A DNA stretch of 64,000 nt from positions 1-64,000 of the forward strand of contig JAFYUI010000026.1 in NCBI GenBank assembly GCA_017549565.1, read 5' to 3'. Origin of the DNA: Clostridia bacterium. Its GTDB lineage: Bacteria; Bacillota; Clostridia; Oscillospirales; Acutalibacteraceae. Made by a program: the position numbers and the translations under genes. Positions 43,200 through 55,056 of this stretch are shown one piece after another (position 1 is the first letter of the stretch; the number at the start of each line of letters is the position of its first letter). Under the pieces are notes generated by a model that was not told the DNA's origin, did no database searches, and saw only the letters and a list, made by a program, of their open reading frames with translations.

Positions 43200-44219
43200 T
43201 TAGTTATAATATTCATCAAGTGTTTTAAAGGCATAACCTTGCGAATTTGCAATGTCTATCATCTCGACAAGACCGTCTGCATTGGCTTGTGACACCGCAT
43301 GAAGTAAAATTACCGCCCCGTTGTGATAACGGCTTGTAACAGTGTTTACGGCGCTTTCTTTGGTGGGTTGCTTTGCCGTATCCCAGTCGGCATAAGCTAC
43401 CGACCAAAATATTGATTTATACCCCATTGAAGTTACAAGTTCCAAAGAACATTCGCTGTGCTCACCCGACGGAAAACGGAAATATTTGCTTTCATAATTA
43501 AAATTCTTTTTAATATAATCTTCTAACTGCCAAATTTCCTGTGCCATTTTCCCGCGCGAAATTGTTGGAAAGCTCTTATGACCCCAACTGTGATTGCCAA
43601 CAATATGACCCTCATCTATCATTCTTCGTACAAGCGTTGGATTTTTCTTAACATAGTCACCCGTTAAAAAGAAAGCGGCCTTTACCTGTTTTTCTTTTAA
43701 GGTGTCTAAAATATTGGCGGTAAGGTTTTTATATTCATAACCGCAGTCAAAGGTCAAATACATACGCTTGTCGGTGCTTTTTGTGTCAAGTGCCAAGGCG
43801 TTGACATTTTGCATACTGTCAAATTTTGTTTGGTTATTTACTGATGTTATATTTGGTTGTCCGTTTTTAGCAACACCAAAACTATAACCCGATTTTGTTG
43901 TGTTTAAACCTCTTGTGTTATTAGCGTCATAAATTTCATAAGGCCCAACCATCACATTTTGAAGTGTTGGTGCGGGCTTGGGTGTGCTTACGACACTTTC
44001 AACCTTTGAAGATGTAACAGGTGTTGAGGTTGGTACTGAATTTTGTGATGATACCTCGTCCATGCTTTCTATCTCATCTTCAACCTTGCTTTCGGTTGAT
44101 ACATTAACATCACCCGATGGTGAGGGTACAATAGAAAGATTATCTTCAACCTCACCACACGCTGTAAACAGTAAAACAAAGGTTAAAATAAACGATATTA
44201 TAGAGATTTTCTTTTTCAT
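43200..44219 (-). CDS. Lipoprotein polysaccharide deacetylase, PdaA-like
   Basis: The 339-residue protein has a lipoprotein signal (lipobox FTAC near residue 21), a long Ser/Thr/Val-rich linker (25-90) and a NodB domain (about 150-335): MYLTFDCGYEYKN, AAFFLTGDYVKKNP, VGNHSWGHKSFP, RFPSGEHSE and VILLHAVS. The FDxGYE start motif and domain ending are typical of PdaA-type deacetylases, which remove acetyl groups from N-acetylmuramic acid on the way to muramic-delta-lactam in spore cortex. A cortex role is plausible but inferred; a vegetative peptidoglycan deacetylase is the alternative. Confidence 0.88.
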   Translation of the reverse strand: MKKKISIISFILTFVLLFTACGEVEDNLSIVPSPSGDVNVSTESKVEDEIESMDEVSSQNSVPTSTPVTSSKVESVVSTPKPAPTLQNVMVGPYEIYDANNTRGLNTTKSGYSFGVAKNGQPNITSVNNQTKFDSMQNVNALALDTKSTDKRMYLTFDCGYEYKNLTANILDTLKEKQVKAAFFLTGDYVKKNPTLVRRMIDEGHIVGNHSWGHKSFPTISRGKMAQEIWQLEDYIKKNFNYESKYFRFPSGEHSECSLELVTSMGYKSIFWSVAYADWDTAKQPTKESAVNTVTSRYHNGAVILLHAVSQANADGLVEMIDIANSQGYAFKTLDEYYN

Positions 44220-44392
44220 TTGTATTAAACTTCCCTATTAAAATTATTTTGTTATAACTTTTTTAATTACAGTTACATTATACATAAAATTATAAAAGCA
44301 ATTTTATGTAAAGTCAACAATCTAACTACTATTTACTATTCTTTTCAAAAATCTTTTATAAAATGATTAATAAAAAGTGAAGAGTTAATAGT

Positions 44393-44435
44393 GAAAAAGT
44401 AAAATCGACAAGCTCTTGACGAAGCTTGTCGATTT
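44393..44435 (-). terminator. Terminator of the tRNA-His/tRNA-Gln unit
   Basis: AAATCGACAAGC...GCTTGTCGATTT stem directly downstream of tRNA-Gln on the minus strand, followed by TACTTTTT. Confidence 0.85.
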
Positions 44436-44436
44436 T

Positions 44437-44511
44437 TGGCTGGGGTGGCAGGATTCGAACCTACGAATGCAGCAGTCAAAGTGCTGTGTCTTACCGCTTG
44501 ACGACACCCCA
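44437..44511 (-). tRNA. trnQ-UUG: tRNA-Gln (anticodon UUG)
   Basis: Cloverleaf on the minus strand: acceptor TGGGGTG/CACCCCA, discriminator G, encoded CCA, anticodon arm CAGCA-CTTTGAC-TGCTG (UUG) and T-arm GTAGG-TTCGAAT-CCTGC. It is the natural substrate of the GlnRS at 12487-14172. Confidence 0.97.
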
Positions 44512-44534
44512 ATGGGCTATTTAATTTAAAGAAA

Positions 44535-44562
44535 TTTTACTGTGCCAAAAGGCACAGTAAAA
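44535..44562. terminator. Hairpin between the two tRNA genes
   Basis: TTTTACTGTGCC-AAAA-GGCACAGTAAAA, a 12-bp stem. It may terminate or process the tRNA-His transcript before tRNA-Gln. Confidence 0.6.
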
Positions 44563-44566
44563 AATG

Positions 44567-44644
44567 TGGGGTGGAAGATGGGACTCGAACCCACGGTCTC
44601 CAGTGCCACAAACTGGCGCTTTAACCAACTAAGCTACATCCACC
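44567..44644 (-). tRNA. trnH-GUG: tRNA-His (anticodon GUG)
   Basis: Cloverleaf with the extra 5' G(-1), acceptor GTGGATG/CTTCCAC, anticodon loop TTGTGGC (GUG), T-loop TTCGAGT and encoded CCA. The sixth acceptor pair is a U-U mismatch, which is unusual. Confidence 0.95.
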
Positions 44645-44657
44645 ATAAGCAAAGACT

Positions 44658-44685
44658 ATTATACCATAATTATTTGTTTTGTCAA
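44658..44685 (-). promoter_or_regulatory. Promoter of the tRNA-His/tRNA-Gln unit
   Basis: On the minus strand TTGACA (44680-44685), 16 nt, TATAAT (44658-44663): full consensus hexamers. Confidence 0.85.
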
Positions 44686-44734
44686 CAAAAAAATTCCAAT
44701 TTTTTTAATTTATTTTTTTCTTTCAAAACCAATT

Positions 44735-44764
44735 TAAAAAGCCACTCAAAATGAGTGGCTTTTC
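44735..44764 (-). terminator. Terminator of the aminotransferase gene
   Basis: AAAAGCCACTCA...TGAGTGGCTTTT followed by T-rich sequence on the minus strand, directly after the stop codon. Confidence 0.9.
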
Positions 44765-44768
44765 GTTA

Positions 44769-45938
44769 TTAAATTTCCTTTAAAAATTCACCGATACGCT
44801 TAATTGCTTCGTTAATATGTTCAACCGAATAACAGTAAGAAGCACGAATAAAGCCCTCGCCCGAATCACCAAATGCAGTACCGGGTACAACCGCAACATT
44901 TTTAGCGTATAAAAGCTTTTCGCAAAATTCTTCACTTGTCATACCTGTTGATTTAATTGACGGAAAAGCATAAAACGCACCCTTTGGCTCGTTACATTTA
45001 AGGCCAATGTCATTAAAGCCCTTAACCATAATTCTGCGGCGCATATCATACTGCTTCATCATATATTGCACATCTTCATCACAGTTTTTAAGTGCTTCTA
45101 TTGCAGCATACTGACTTGTTGTCGGTGCACACATAATAGCATATTGGTGGATTTTTGTTATTTGAGAAACAATCTCTTTCGGGCCGCAAGCCCAACCCAT
45201 ACGCCAACCGGTCATTGAAAATGCTTTTGAAAAGCCGTTAACAATAACTGTACGTTCTTTCATACCGTCAATACAAGCGGGTGAAATATGCGCTTTACCG
45301 CCAAAGGTAAGCTCGGAATAAATTTCATCTGACAAAATCAAAATGTTTTTGTCCTTAATAACCTCATAAATCGCTTCAAGGTCTTGCTTTTCCATAATTG
45401 CACCCGTTGGGTTGCAAGGATATGGCAAAATTAAAAGCTTTGTTTTATCGGTTATTGTGGCCTCTAACTCTTTTGCGGTTACCTTAAAGTTGTTTTCCGC
45501 TTTAACATTTATAATAACAGGCACACCGCCCGCAAGGCGTGTCATTGGCTCATAACAAACATAGCTTGGTTGTGGAATTATAACCTCATCACCGTCTGCC
45601 ACAACAGCACGAATACAAGCATCAATTGCCTCACTACCGCCGACAGTTACCAAAACCTCTTCATCGGGGCAATATTTTAAGTTAAGCTTTCTTTCCATAT
45701 AATTAGAAATTTCTTCTCTTAACTTAACCAAACCCCAGTTTGAAGTATATTTTGTTTTTCCTTTTTGAAGTGACTCTATACCTGCTTTTCTTATAGCCCA
45801 AGGGGTTTGAAAATCAGGTTCGCCCACACTTAAAGAAATAACATCGTCCATAGTAGCGGCAATATCAAAAAACTTTCTTATACCCGACGGTTTAATTTCG
45901 GTGACAGTTTTATTTAATATTTTGCCGTAATCTATCAT
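44769..45938 (-). CDS. PLP-dependent class I/II aminotransferase
   Basis: The 389-residue fold-type I aminotransferase has LSVGEPDFQTP, TVGGSEAID, LPYPCNPTGAIM, ILSDEIYSELTF and the PLP lysine in NGFSKAFSMTGWRMGW. It belongs to the aspartate/aromatic aminotransferase-like (subgroup Iγ) proteins, so the amino acid pair is not fixed by sequence. It overlaps the Lrp-family regulator gene by four bases, a common arrangement suggesting that the regulator senses the enzyme's amino acid. Confidence 0.95.
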   Translation of the reverse strand: MIDYGKILNKTVTEIKPSGIRKFFDIAATMDDVISLSVGEPDFQTPWAIRKAGIESLQKGKTKYTSNWGLVKLREEISNYMERKLNLKYCPDEEVLVTVGGSEAIDACIRAVVADGDEVIIPQPSYVCYEPMTRLAGGVPVIINVKAENNFKVTAKELEATITDKTKLLILPYPCNPTGAIMEKQDLEAIYEVIKDKNILILSDEIYSELTFGGKAHISPACIDGMKERTVIVNGFSKAFSMTGWRMGWACGPKEIVSQITKIHQYAIMCAPTTSQYAAIEALKNCDEDVQYMMKQYDMRRRIMVKGFNDIGLKCNEPKGAFYAFPSIKSTGMTSEEFCEKLLYAKNVAVVPGTAFGDSGEGFIRASYCYSVEHINEAIKRIGEFLKEI

Positions 45939-46417
45939 ACCCAGAGCTGCCCCCTGTCATCATCCTCAGCGGAAATAAGATTAACATCCATTTCCTTATA
46001 ACGACGCATTACAAAATGGGTTGCAGTAGCCGAAACCGAGTCAATTGTTGCAAGCTCGCGTGCAACAAAGCGTGCAACATCTTGAAGAGATTTGCCCTTT
46101 ACGATAACATTAAGGTCGTAGTTACCTGACATTAAATAAACGGCTTCAACCTCTTTATAAGCCATAACCTTTTCGGCAACCTCTTCAAAACCAAGGCCTG
46201 CTTTTGGAACAACATTAAGCTCAACAACAGCCGAAACATAAGCACCATCAAGCTTGTCCCAGTCGATTACTGCCTTATATCCACGAATATAATCATCCTT
46301 TTCAAGTTCTTTAATTGTATTTGAAACTTCCTTTTCATCAGCGCCAAGCATTGTCGCTATTTCAGAAGCAGTGTATTTTGCGTTATTTGCTAATAATTTT
46401 AAAATTTCGTATTTCAT
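45935..46417 (-). CDS. Lrp/AsnC family transcriptional regulator
   Basis: The protein (160 residues) has an N-terminal winged helix (ILKLLANNAKYTASEIATML, DYIRGYKAVIDWDKL) and a RAM ligand-binding domain (VSAVVELNVVP, EAVYLMSGNYDLNVIVKG). These regulators bind an amino acid and form octamers. The ATG at 46415-46417 is preferred because AGGTG lies just upstream; a GTG three codons earlier is part of that site. It is the first gene of a bicistron with the aminotransferase. Confidence 0.93.
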   Translation of the reverse strand: MKYEILKLLANNAKYTASEIATMLGADEKEVSNTIKELEKDDYIRGYKAVIDWDKLDGAYVSAVVELNVVPKAGLGFEEVAEKVMAYKEVEAVYLMSGNYDLNVIVKGKSLQDVARFVARELATIDSVSATATHFVMRRYKEMDVNLISAEDDDRGQLWV

Positions 46418-46440
46418 AATATTCACCTAACCTTTACTAA

Positions 46441-46469
46441 ATAATACTATTATTTAAAACTTTTGTCAA
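46441..46469 (-). promoter_or_regulatory. Promoter of the lrp-aminotransferase operon
   Basis: On the minus strand TTGACA (46464-46469), 17 nt, TATTAT (46441-46446). Confidence 0.8.
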
Positions 46470-46486
46470 GAAAATCAACAAAACAC

Positions 46487-46515
46487 TTGCAATATTGATA
46501 TTAAAGTGTTATTAT
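46487..46515 (+). promoter_or_regulatory. Promoter of the T-box-pheST operon
   Basis: TTGCAA (46487-46492), 17 nt, TATTAT (46510-46515), just upstream of the T-box leader. Confidence 0.75.
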
Positions 46516-46524
46516 ATGAAATAT

Positions 46525-46773
46525 AAATGCAATGACAAAGGAAAGTAAGTAATCTTTAGCTTTTCAGAGAGTGTCCGCCTTGGCTGAAAACGGACATAAG
46601 TGTGAATTTTACCGAAGTTCCCTTTTGAGCAGCAACCTTGAACTTACAGTAGGGGTTGACGGGAAATCCCGTTACAGATTACAAGAGTGTTTGCTTTTGG
46701 CAAAAATTACGGGTGGTACCGCGGACTAAATTGTATTTTTTACTCCGTCCTGTTTATACAGGGCGGAGTTTAT
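46525..46773 (+). promoter_or_regulatory. T-box leader (phenylalanine)
   Basis: The leader contains an AGTAAGTA-type stem I loop, a candidate specifier TTC (46618-46620) for tRNA-Phe, and the conserved T-box GGGTGGTACCGCGG (46711-46724). The variable T-box base T is complementary to discriminator A73. A terminator ACTCCGTCCTG/CAGGGCGGAGT (46742-46769) with a T-rich tail is the alternative fold. Uncharged tRNA-Phe binding would permit read-through into pheST. Confidence 0.93.
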
Positions 46774-46793
46774 TTATTTTTGGAGGAATTTTA

Positions 46794-47813
46794 ATGAAAG
46801 CACAACTTGAAGCAATTAAATCGGCTGCTATTGCGGCGGTTAATGCTGCAAACGACCAGACGCAAATTGAAACATTGCGCGTTCAGTATCTTGGCAAAAA
46901 GGGTGAGCTTACTGCCATTTTAAAGCAAATGGGCAGCTTATCCCCCGAAGAACGCCCTGTTATGGGTCAGCTTGTAAACGAAGCTAAAGCCGTTGTTGAA
47001 AACCTTATCACAGAAAAAACAACCGCTATGAAAGAAAAGGCACAGTTAGAAAAATTAAAAGCCGAAACTATTGACATTACCTTACCTGCAAAGCCGGTTA
47101 AAAAGGGCAAATTACACCCACTTAACACAGTTTTAGATGATATGATTGATATCTTTACCTCTATGGGCTTTGATGTTGTAGATGGTCCCGAGGTTGAAAC
47201 CGACCATTATAATTTTGAATGTCTTAATGTTCCTGCCGACCACCCAGCACGCGATATGCAAGACACCTTCTATCTTGGCGAAAACTTACTTTTACGCACA
47301 CAGACATCTGCTGCACAAATCAGAACAATGGAAAACCGCAAGCCACCAATTCGTGTTATTTGCCCCGGTCGTGTTTTCCGTGCTGACGAGGTTGATGCAA
47401 CACACTCGCCCGTTTTCCACCAAATTGAAGGTCTTGTGGTTGACAAGGGCGTTACTATGTGTGACCTAAAAGGTGTTTTAGAACAGTTTGCACAGGAAAT
47501 TTACGGCAAGGATACACAGGTTAAATTCCGTCCTTCCTTCTTCCCCTTTACCGAACCTTCGGTTGAAGTTGATGTTACCTGTTCAGAATGTGGCGGTAAG
47601 GGTTGCCGTGTATGTAAAGGCAGCGGTTGGATTGAAATTTTAGGCGCAGGTATGGTGCATCCTAATGTGCTTCGCAGTTGCGGTATTGACCCCGAAGAAT
47701 ATTCGGGCTTTGCGTTCGGTATCGGTCTTGACCGTTTGACCACCACCCGTTATAAGATTAGCGATATCCGTTTGTTGTTTGAAAATGACAAGCGTTTCTT
47801 GGAACAATTTTAA
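46794..47813 (+). CDS. pheS: Phenylalanine--tRNA ligase alpha subunit
   Basis: Catalytic alpha subunit of the alpha2beta2 PheRS. The 339-residue protein has an N-terminal coiled coil (about 1-90), LHPLNTVLDDMIDIFTSMGF, motif 2 region RVICPGRVFRADEVDATH, FRPSFFPFTEPSVEVDV and motif 3 GFAFGIGLDRLTTTRY. GGAGG precedes the ATG at 46794. The 31 codons upstream in the same frame belong to the T-box leader and are not coding. Confidence 0.98.
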   Translation: MKAQLEAIKSAAIAAVNAANDQTQIETLRVQYLGKKGELTAILKQMGSLSPEERPVMGQLVNEAKAVVENLITEKTTAMKEKAQLEKLKAETIDITLPAKPVKKGKLHPLNTVLDDMIDIFTSMGFDVVDGPEVETDHYNFECLNVPADHPARDMQDTFYLGENLLLRTQTSAAQIRTMENRKPPIRVICPGRVFRADEVDATHSPVFHQIEGLVVDKGVTMCDLKGVLEQFAQEIYGKDTQVKFRPSFFPFTEPSVEVDVTCSECGGKGCRVCKGSGWIEILGAGMVHPNVLRSCGIDPEEYSGFAFGIGLDRLTTTRYKISDIRLLFENDKRFLEQF

Positions 47814-47829
47814 AGGAGGCCTGTAACTT

Positions 47830-50220
47830 ATGAAAATTTCACTTAATACATTAAAATATTATGTTGATATCAACACATCTGTTGAAGAGCTTTGCGACAA
47901 AATGGTTATGGCCGGCTTTGAGGTTGAAAGCATTGAAAAGCAAGGCGACAACCTTGTTAATGTAGTTGTTGGTAAAATCGAAAAAATCACACCACACGAA
48001 AATAGCGACCATTTGCAAATTTGCCAAATCAACATTGGCAAGGATGAGCTTGTGCAAATTGTTACAGGTGCTCAAAATGTTTTTGAAGGTGCACTTGTGC
48101 CTGCTGCACTTGATGACAGCTATCTCCCCTGCGGTGCTCACATTGTAAAGGGTAAGCTTCGCGGTGTTGAGTCTAATGGTATGCTTTGCTCGGGAGAAGA
48201 GCTTTGCATTACCGAAAACGATTACAAAGGTGCATCAGTTAACGGTATTTTAATTCTTAATGACACCGAAGTAATTGGCACAGATATACGTGAAGTGCTT
48301 GGTATGGATGATTATATCATAGACTTTAAAATCACCGCAAACCGCCCCGACTGCAACTGCTTTATTGGCGTTGCTAAAGAAATTTCGGTTGTTTTGGGCA
48401 CCGAGTTTAAAGCACCTGTTCCCACTTACAAAACCATTGGTGGCGACATTAACGATTATGTTTCAATTAAAGTTGAAAACTATGACCTTTGCCCCCGTTA
48501 CATCGGCCGTGTTGTTAAGAATTTAAGAATTAAGGAATCGCCCGACTGGATGCAAAAATCACTTATAGCATCGGGTATGCGCCCCATTAACAACATTGTC
48601 GACATTACAAACTTTGTAATGCTTGAAACAGGTCAACCAATGCACGCGTTTAACTATAACGATTTGGCAAATCACCAAATTATTGTAAGAAATGCAAATG
48701 TTGGCGAGAAAATTACAACTCTTGACGGTAAGGATTATGAACTTAACACCGATATGCTTGTTATTGCTGACGGCGAAAAGCCCTCTTGCCTTGCAGGTAT
48801 TATGGGCGGTAAGGAAAGCGAAATTGAAGCCGACACTACCGACTTGTTCCTTGAATGTGCTAAATTCCGCCGTGACAACGTTCGTCACACAGGTCGCGCA
48901 CTTGGTATTCGTACCGAATCAAGCGGTCGCTTTGAAAAGGGTGTAGATATTGTTAATGTTGAATACGCTATGGAGCGTGCATTACAGCTTATTTCCGACC
49001 TTGATGCAGGTGACATTATCGACGGTGTTATTGACTGTAACAACGGCTTACCCGAGGAACGCGTTTTAACCGTTACCACCGACAGTATTGTTGAGCTTTT
49101 AGGTGTTAATGTCCCCGATGATGAAATTGTTCGCATTTTAAATGCTCTCGGCCTTGAAACCACAATTGATGGCAACACTTTAACAACAAAAGTTCCATCT
49201 ATTCGCGATGATATTGAAGGTCGTGCTGATTTAGCCGAAGAGGTTATGCGAATTTATGGTTATGATAAGATTATAAGCACCGCAATGAATGGCAGCGTTA
49301 TGCGTGGTCGCAAGCTTCCCGAAAGAATTAGAACCGACAAAATCAAAGCGCTTATGCTTTCAGCCGGTGCAAACGAAATTGCAACCTATTCTTTCATTTC
49401 TTCAAAGGCGATTGACACCTTGCTTTTGAATGATGACGATGTTCGCCGTCAGCAAATTAAGATAATAAACCCGCTTGGCGATGAATATTCAACAATGCGT
49501 ACACAGTTAACCACTTCCCTTTTAACTGTTTTAGCAACTAATATAAATAAGAAAATTGCCGATGGCCGTTTCTTTGAAATTTCAAAACGCTTTATTGCAA
49601 AATCGCTTCCTTTGACCGAGCAACCCGAAGAAATCCCCACAATGTCTATCGGTATTTACGGCGATGGCGAAGATTTCTTCACACTTAAAGGCATTATTGA
49701 AGCAATTTGCAGTTTAATGGGCGCTCATACACAGTATGAAAGAAGCTCTGAACCATATCTCCACCCGGGCAGACAAGCACTTGTAAAGGCAAACAACACC
49801 GAATGTGCAGTATTTGGCGAGCTTCACCCAACCGTTGCCAAGACCTATGGTATTGACACAAAGGTTTATGTTGCCGAAATTAAGTTAGATGTTCTTTTAG
49901 CAATTAACAAACGCAAAACCATTTATAAGCCACTTCCCAAATTCCCCGCTGTTGAGCGTGACTTTGCAATGCTTTGTGATGCTGACATCCCTGTTGGAAA
50001 TTTAGAAAAGGCAATTTCACAGGGTGCAGGCCGTTTGCTTGAAAAAATTGAGCTTTTTGACATTTACCAAGGTGCTCAAATCCCAGAAGGTAAAAAGAGC
50101 GTTGCGTTTAGTGTATATCTTCGTTCTGCCGATTCAACCCTTACCGATAAGGAAATTGATGAGGTTAGCGCTAAAATCATTAAGAAATTAGAGCTTATCG
50201 GCGCAGAACTTAGAAAATAA
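47830..50220 (+). CDS. pheT: Phenylalanine--tRNA ligase beta subunit
   Basis: The 796-residue beta subunit has the tRNA-binding EMAP-like domain (about 40-150), B3/4 editing domain (about 210-390, RYIGRVVKNL, GIMGGKESE), B5 domain, catalytic-like core (MRTQLTTSLLTVLATN) and C-terminal anticodon-binding domain (FPAVERDFAMLCDADIP). AAAGGAGG lies upstream. It is co-transcribed with pheS. Confidence 0.98.
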   Translation: MKISLNTLKYYVDINTSVEELCDKMVMAGFEVESIEKQGDNLVNVVVGKIEKITPHENSDHLQICQINIGKDELVQIVTGAQNVFEGALVPAALDDSYLPCGAHIVKGKLRGVESNGMLCSGEELCITENDYKGASVNGILILNDTEVIGTDIREVLGMDDYIIDFKITANRPDCNCFIGVAKEISVVLGTEFKAPVPTYKTIGGDINDYVSIKVENYDLCPRYIGRVVKNLRIKESPDWMQKSLIASGMRPINNIVDITNFVMLETGQPMHAFNYNDLANHQIIVRNANVGEKITTLDGKDYELNTDMLVIADGEKPSCLAGIMGGKESEIEADTTDLFLECAKFRRDNVRHTGRALGIRTESSGRFEKGVDIVNVEYAMERALQLISDLDAGDIIDGVIDCNNGLPEERVLTVTTDSIVELLGVNVPDDEIVRILNALGLETTIDGNTLTTKVPSIRDDIEGRADLAEEVMRIYGYDKIISTAMNGSVMRGRKLPERIRTDKIKALMLSAGANEIATYSFISSKAIDTLLLNDDDVRRQQIKIINPLGDEYSTMRTQLTTSLLTVLATNINKKIADGRFFEISKRFIAKSLPLTEQPEEIPTMSIGIYGDGEDFFTLKGIIEAICSLMGAHTQYERSSEPYLHPGRQALVKANNTECAVFGELHPTVAKTYGIDTKVYVAEIKLDVLLAINKRKTIYKPLPKFPAVERDFAMLCDADIPVGNLEKAISQGAGRLLEKIELFDIYQGAQIPEGKKSVAFSVYLRSADSTLTDKEIDEVSAKIIKKLELIGAELRK

Positions 50221-50282
50221 TACTTGAATTTTTATAAGTTTCGTTATAAAATATAATAAATAGTTTAAAAGAGGTGTTATTT

Positions 50283-50528
50283 ATGAATGATAGGACGATG
50301 ACTTTCTCTATCGGCGACCAAACCGAACAACAAATTCGCAATATTTTAATTACGGTTTATGACGCTTTGAAGGAAAAGGGCTATAACCCGATTAACCAAA
50401 TTGTCGGTTATATTTTGTCAGAAGACCCAACCTATATCACAACCCATAATAATGCCCGCAACCTTATAAGAAAAATTGACCGCGATACACTTTTGCAGTC
50501 ACTTGTTAAGTATTATATCAATACCTAA
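50283..50528 (+). CDS. ireB: IreB family regulatory phosphoprotein (UPF0297)
   Basis: The 81-residue protein matches IreB/Yrz[41 protein letters not shown] and [17 protein letters not shown]. In Enterococcus IreB is phosphorylated on N-terminal Thr residues by the PASTA kinase IreK and affects cephalosporin resistance. The ATG at 50283 has GAGGTG seven bases upstream. Usually followed by ruvX and DUF1292 genes; here a terminator follows directly, so it is alone. Confidence 0.96.
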   Translation: MNDRTMTFSIGDQTEQQIRNILITVYDALKEKGYNPINQIVGYILSEDPTYITTHNNARNLIRKIDRDTLLQSLVKYYINT

Positions 50529-50537
50529 AAACAATTT

Positions 50538-50568
50538 TTAAAAGCACACCAAAATGGTGTGCTTTTTT
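50538..50568 (+). terminator. Terminator of ireB
   Basis: AAAAGCACACC...GGTGTGCTTTT followed by TT. Confidence 0.9.
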
Positions 50569-50613
50569 GTTATATTATAAAATTTAGGTAATAATAATTT
50601 TCAGGTGAAAATT

Positions 50614-51126
50614 ATGGTACTACTTTTAAGTGATAGAAAAAACAAATGCGAAAGCGAAATTATTGAAATTTTGTCGAAATACGGCGCACAGCACATTTCT
50701 GATAAATTTATAGGTAGTGACAGCGGAAAATTTGCAATTTTAAGTCTCTATAAAAAAAGCACCGTAAACCTTGCGAAAGGCATTACTGTTTTTCTTGATA
50801 ACGGACACCGTTTTATAAATCAGGAAATACCTGTTGGGATAATCGGTATTTGCGAAGAAAAAAATAAAACCGCATTGGAAATTTTTAAGAAAAACGGAAT
50901 TGCGGTAATTTCCTGCGGTTTATCATCAAAAAACTCAATAACCCTTTCAAGCATGGGAAACGAACATCTTTTTGCCTGCCTTCAAAGGTCGGTGCAAAAT
51001 TGTAATGGCGAAATTATTGACCCGTGCGAGCTAAAAATTAAATTAACAAAAAATTATGAACCCTTTTCGGTGATGGCAAGCACCGCAATTTTACTGCTTA
51101 CAAATATTACACCGCAAGAATTTTAA
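50614..51126 (+). CDS. Hypothetical protein
   Basis: The protein (about 170 residues) has alternating strands and helices (MVLLLSDRKNKCESEIIEIL, FAILSLYKKSTVNLAKGITV, VGIIGICEEKNKTALEIFKK, NGIAVISCGLSSKNSITLSS) and looks like a Rossmann-type alpha/beta protein, with no signal or membrane helix. I do not recognise it. The ATG at 50614 has AGGTGA six bases upstream; a GTG three codons earlier is that site. It lies between ireB and a BofC-like gene. Confidence 0.65.
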   Translation: MVLLLSDRKNKCESEIIEILSKYGAQHISDKFIGSDSGKFAILSLYKKSTVNLAKGITVFLDNGHRFINQEIPVGIIGICEEKNKTALEIFKKNGIAVISCGLSSKNSITLSSMGNEHLFACLQRSVQNCNGEIIDPCELKIKLTKNYEPFSVMASTAILLLTNITPQEF

Positions 51127-51172
51127 TGTATAAAACAGGAACTTTTGCCAAAAATATACACAGGTGATTATT

Positions 51173-51472
51173 TTGCAAAAGGTTAAAAACAAAAAAATGT
51201 TGGCTTTGGGACTTATTTTGGGTGCATTTTTAATTGCAATAATAGTTGCAACCGCACTTTCACTTAACATCAAAGGCCAAAACCCTGACGGTTGGATTTT
51301 ACAGTCTTACGAAAACACGGTGGTTCTTTTAAACAACGGAGAGGTTGTAGAGGTTTTTAGCGATATTTCGCTTGATACACTACCAAAAGAAGACTTAAAC
51401 CATTTGGCACGCGGTATTGAATTTTTAACAAAAGAAGAAGCACTTTTGGCTATTGAAGATTATGACGGATAA
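51173..51472 (+). CDS. Membrane-anchored BofC C-terminal-domain-like protein
   Basis: The protein (about 99 residues) has one N-terminal transmembrane helix (about 10-30) and a small extracytoplasmic domain (WILQSYENTVVLLNNGEVVE, LPKEDLNHLARGIEFLTKEE, ALLAIEDY). The domain resembles the C-terminal part of BofC, the forespore-intermembrane-space regulator of pro-sigma-K processing, and similar short proteins common in Clostridia. A sporulation role is possible but unproven. TTG start with AGGTGA upstream. Confidence 0.7.
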   Translation: MQKVKNKKMLALGLILGAFLIAIIVATALSLNIKGQNPDGWILQSYENTVVLLNNGEVVEVFSDISLDTLPKEDLNHLARGIEFLTKEEALLAIEDYDG

Positions 51473-51473
51473 A

Positions 51474-51508
51474 AAATGCCTTTCAAGAACAAACTTGAAA
51501 GGCATTTT

Positions 51509-51511
<3 letters not shown>
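51474..51511. terminator. Bidirectional terminator
   Basis: AATGCCTTTCAAG...CTTGAAAGGCATT stem with a T run, between the BofC-like gene and the convergent papain-like gene. Confidence 0.9.
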
Positions 51512-54999
<3,488 letters not shown>

Positions 55000-55056
55000 T
55001 TAACCCTCATTTCCTTAATCCATAATACGAAAAAAGGAAAAAACGGTTAATAGGTG

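Noticed and set aside
46656..46793. In-frame N-terminal extension of pheS
   Set aside because: These codons cover the T-box and terminator; the ATG at 46794 has GGAGG and fits the PheS family start.
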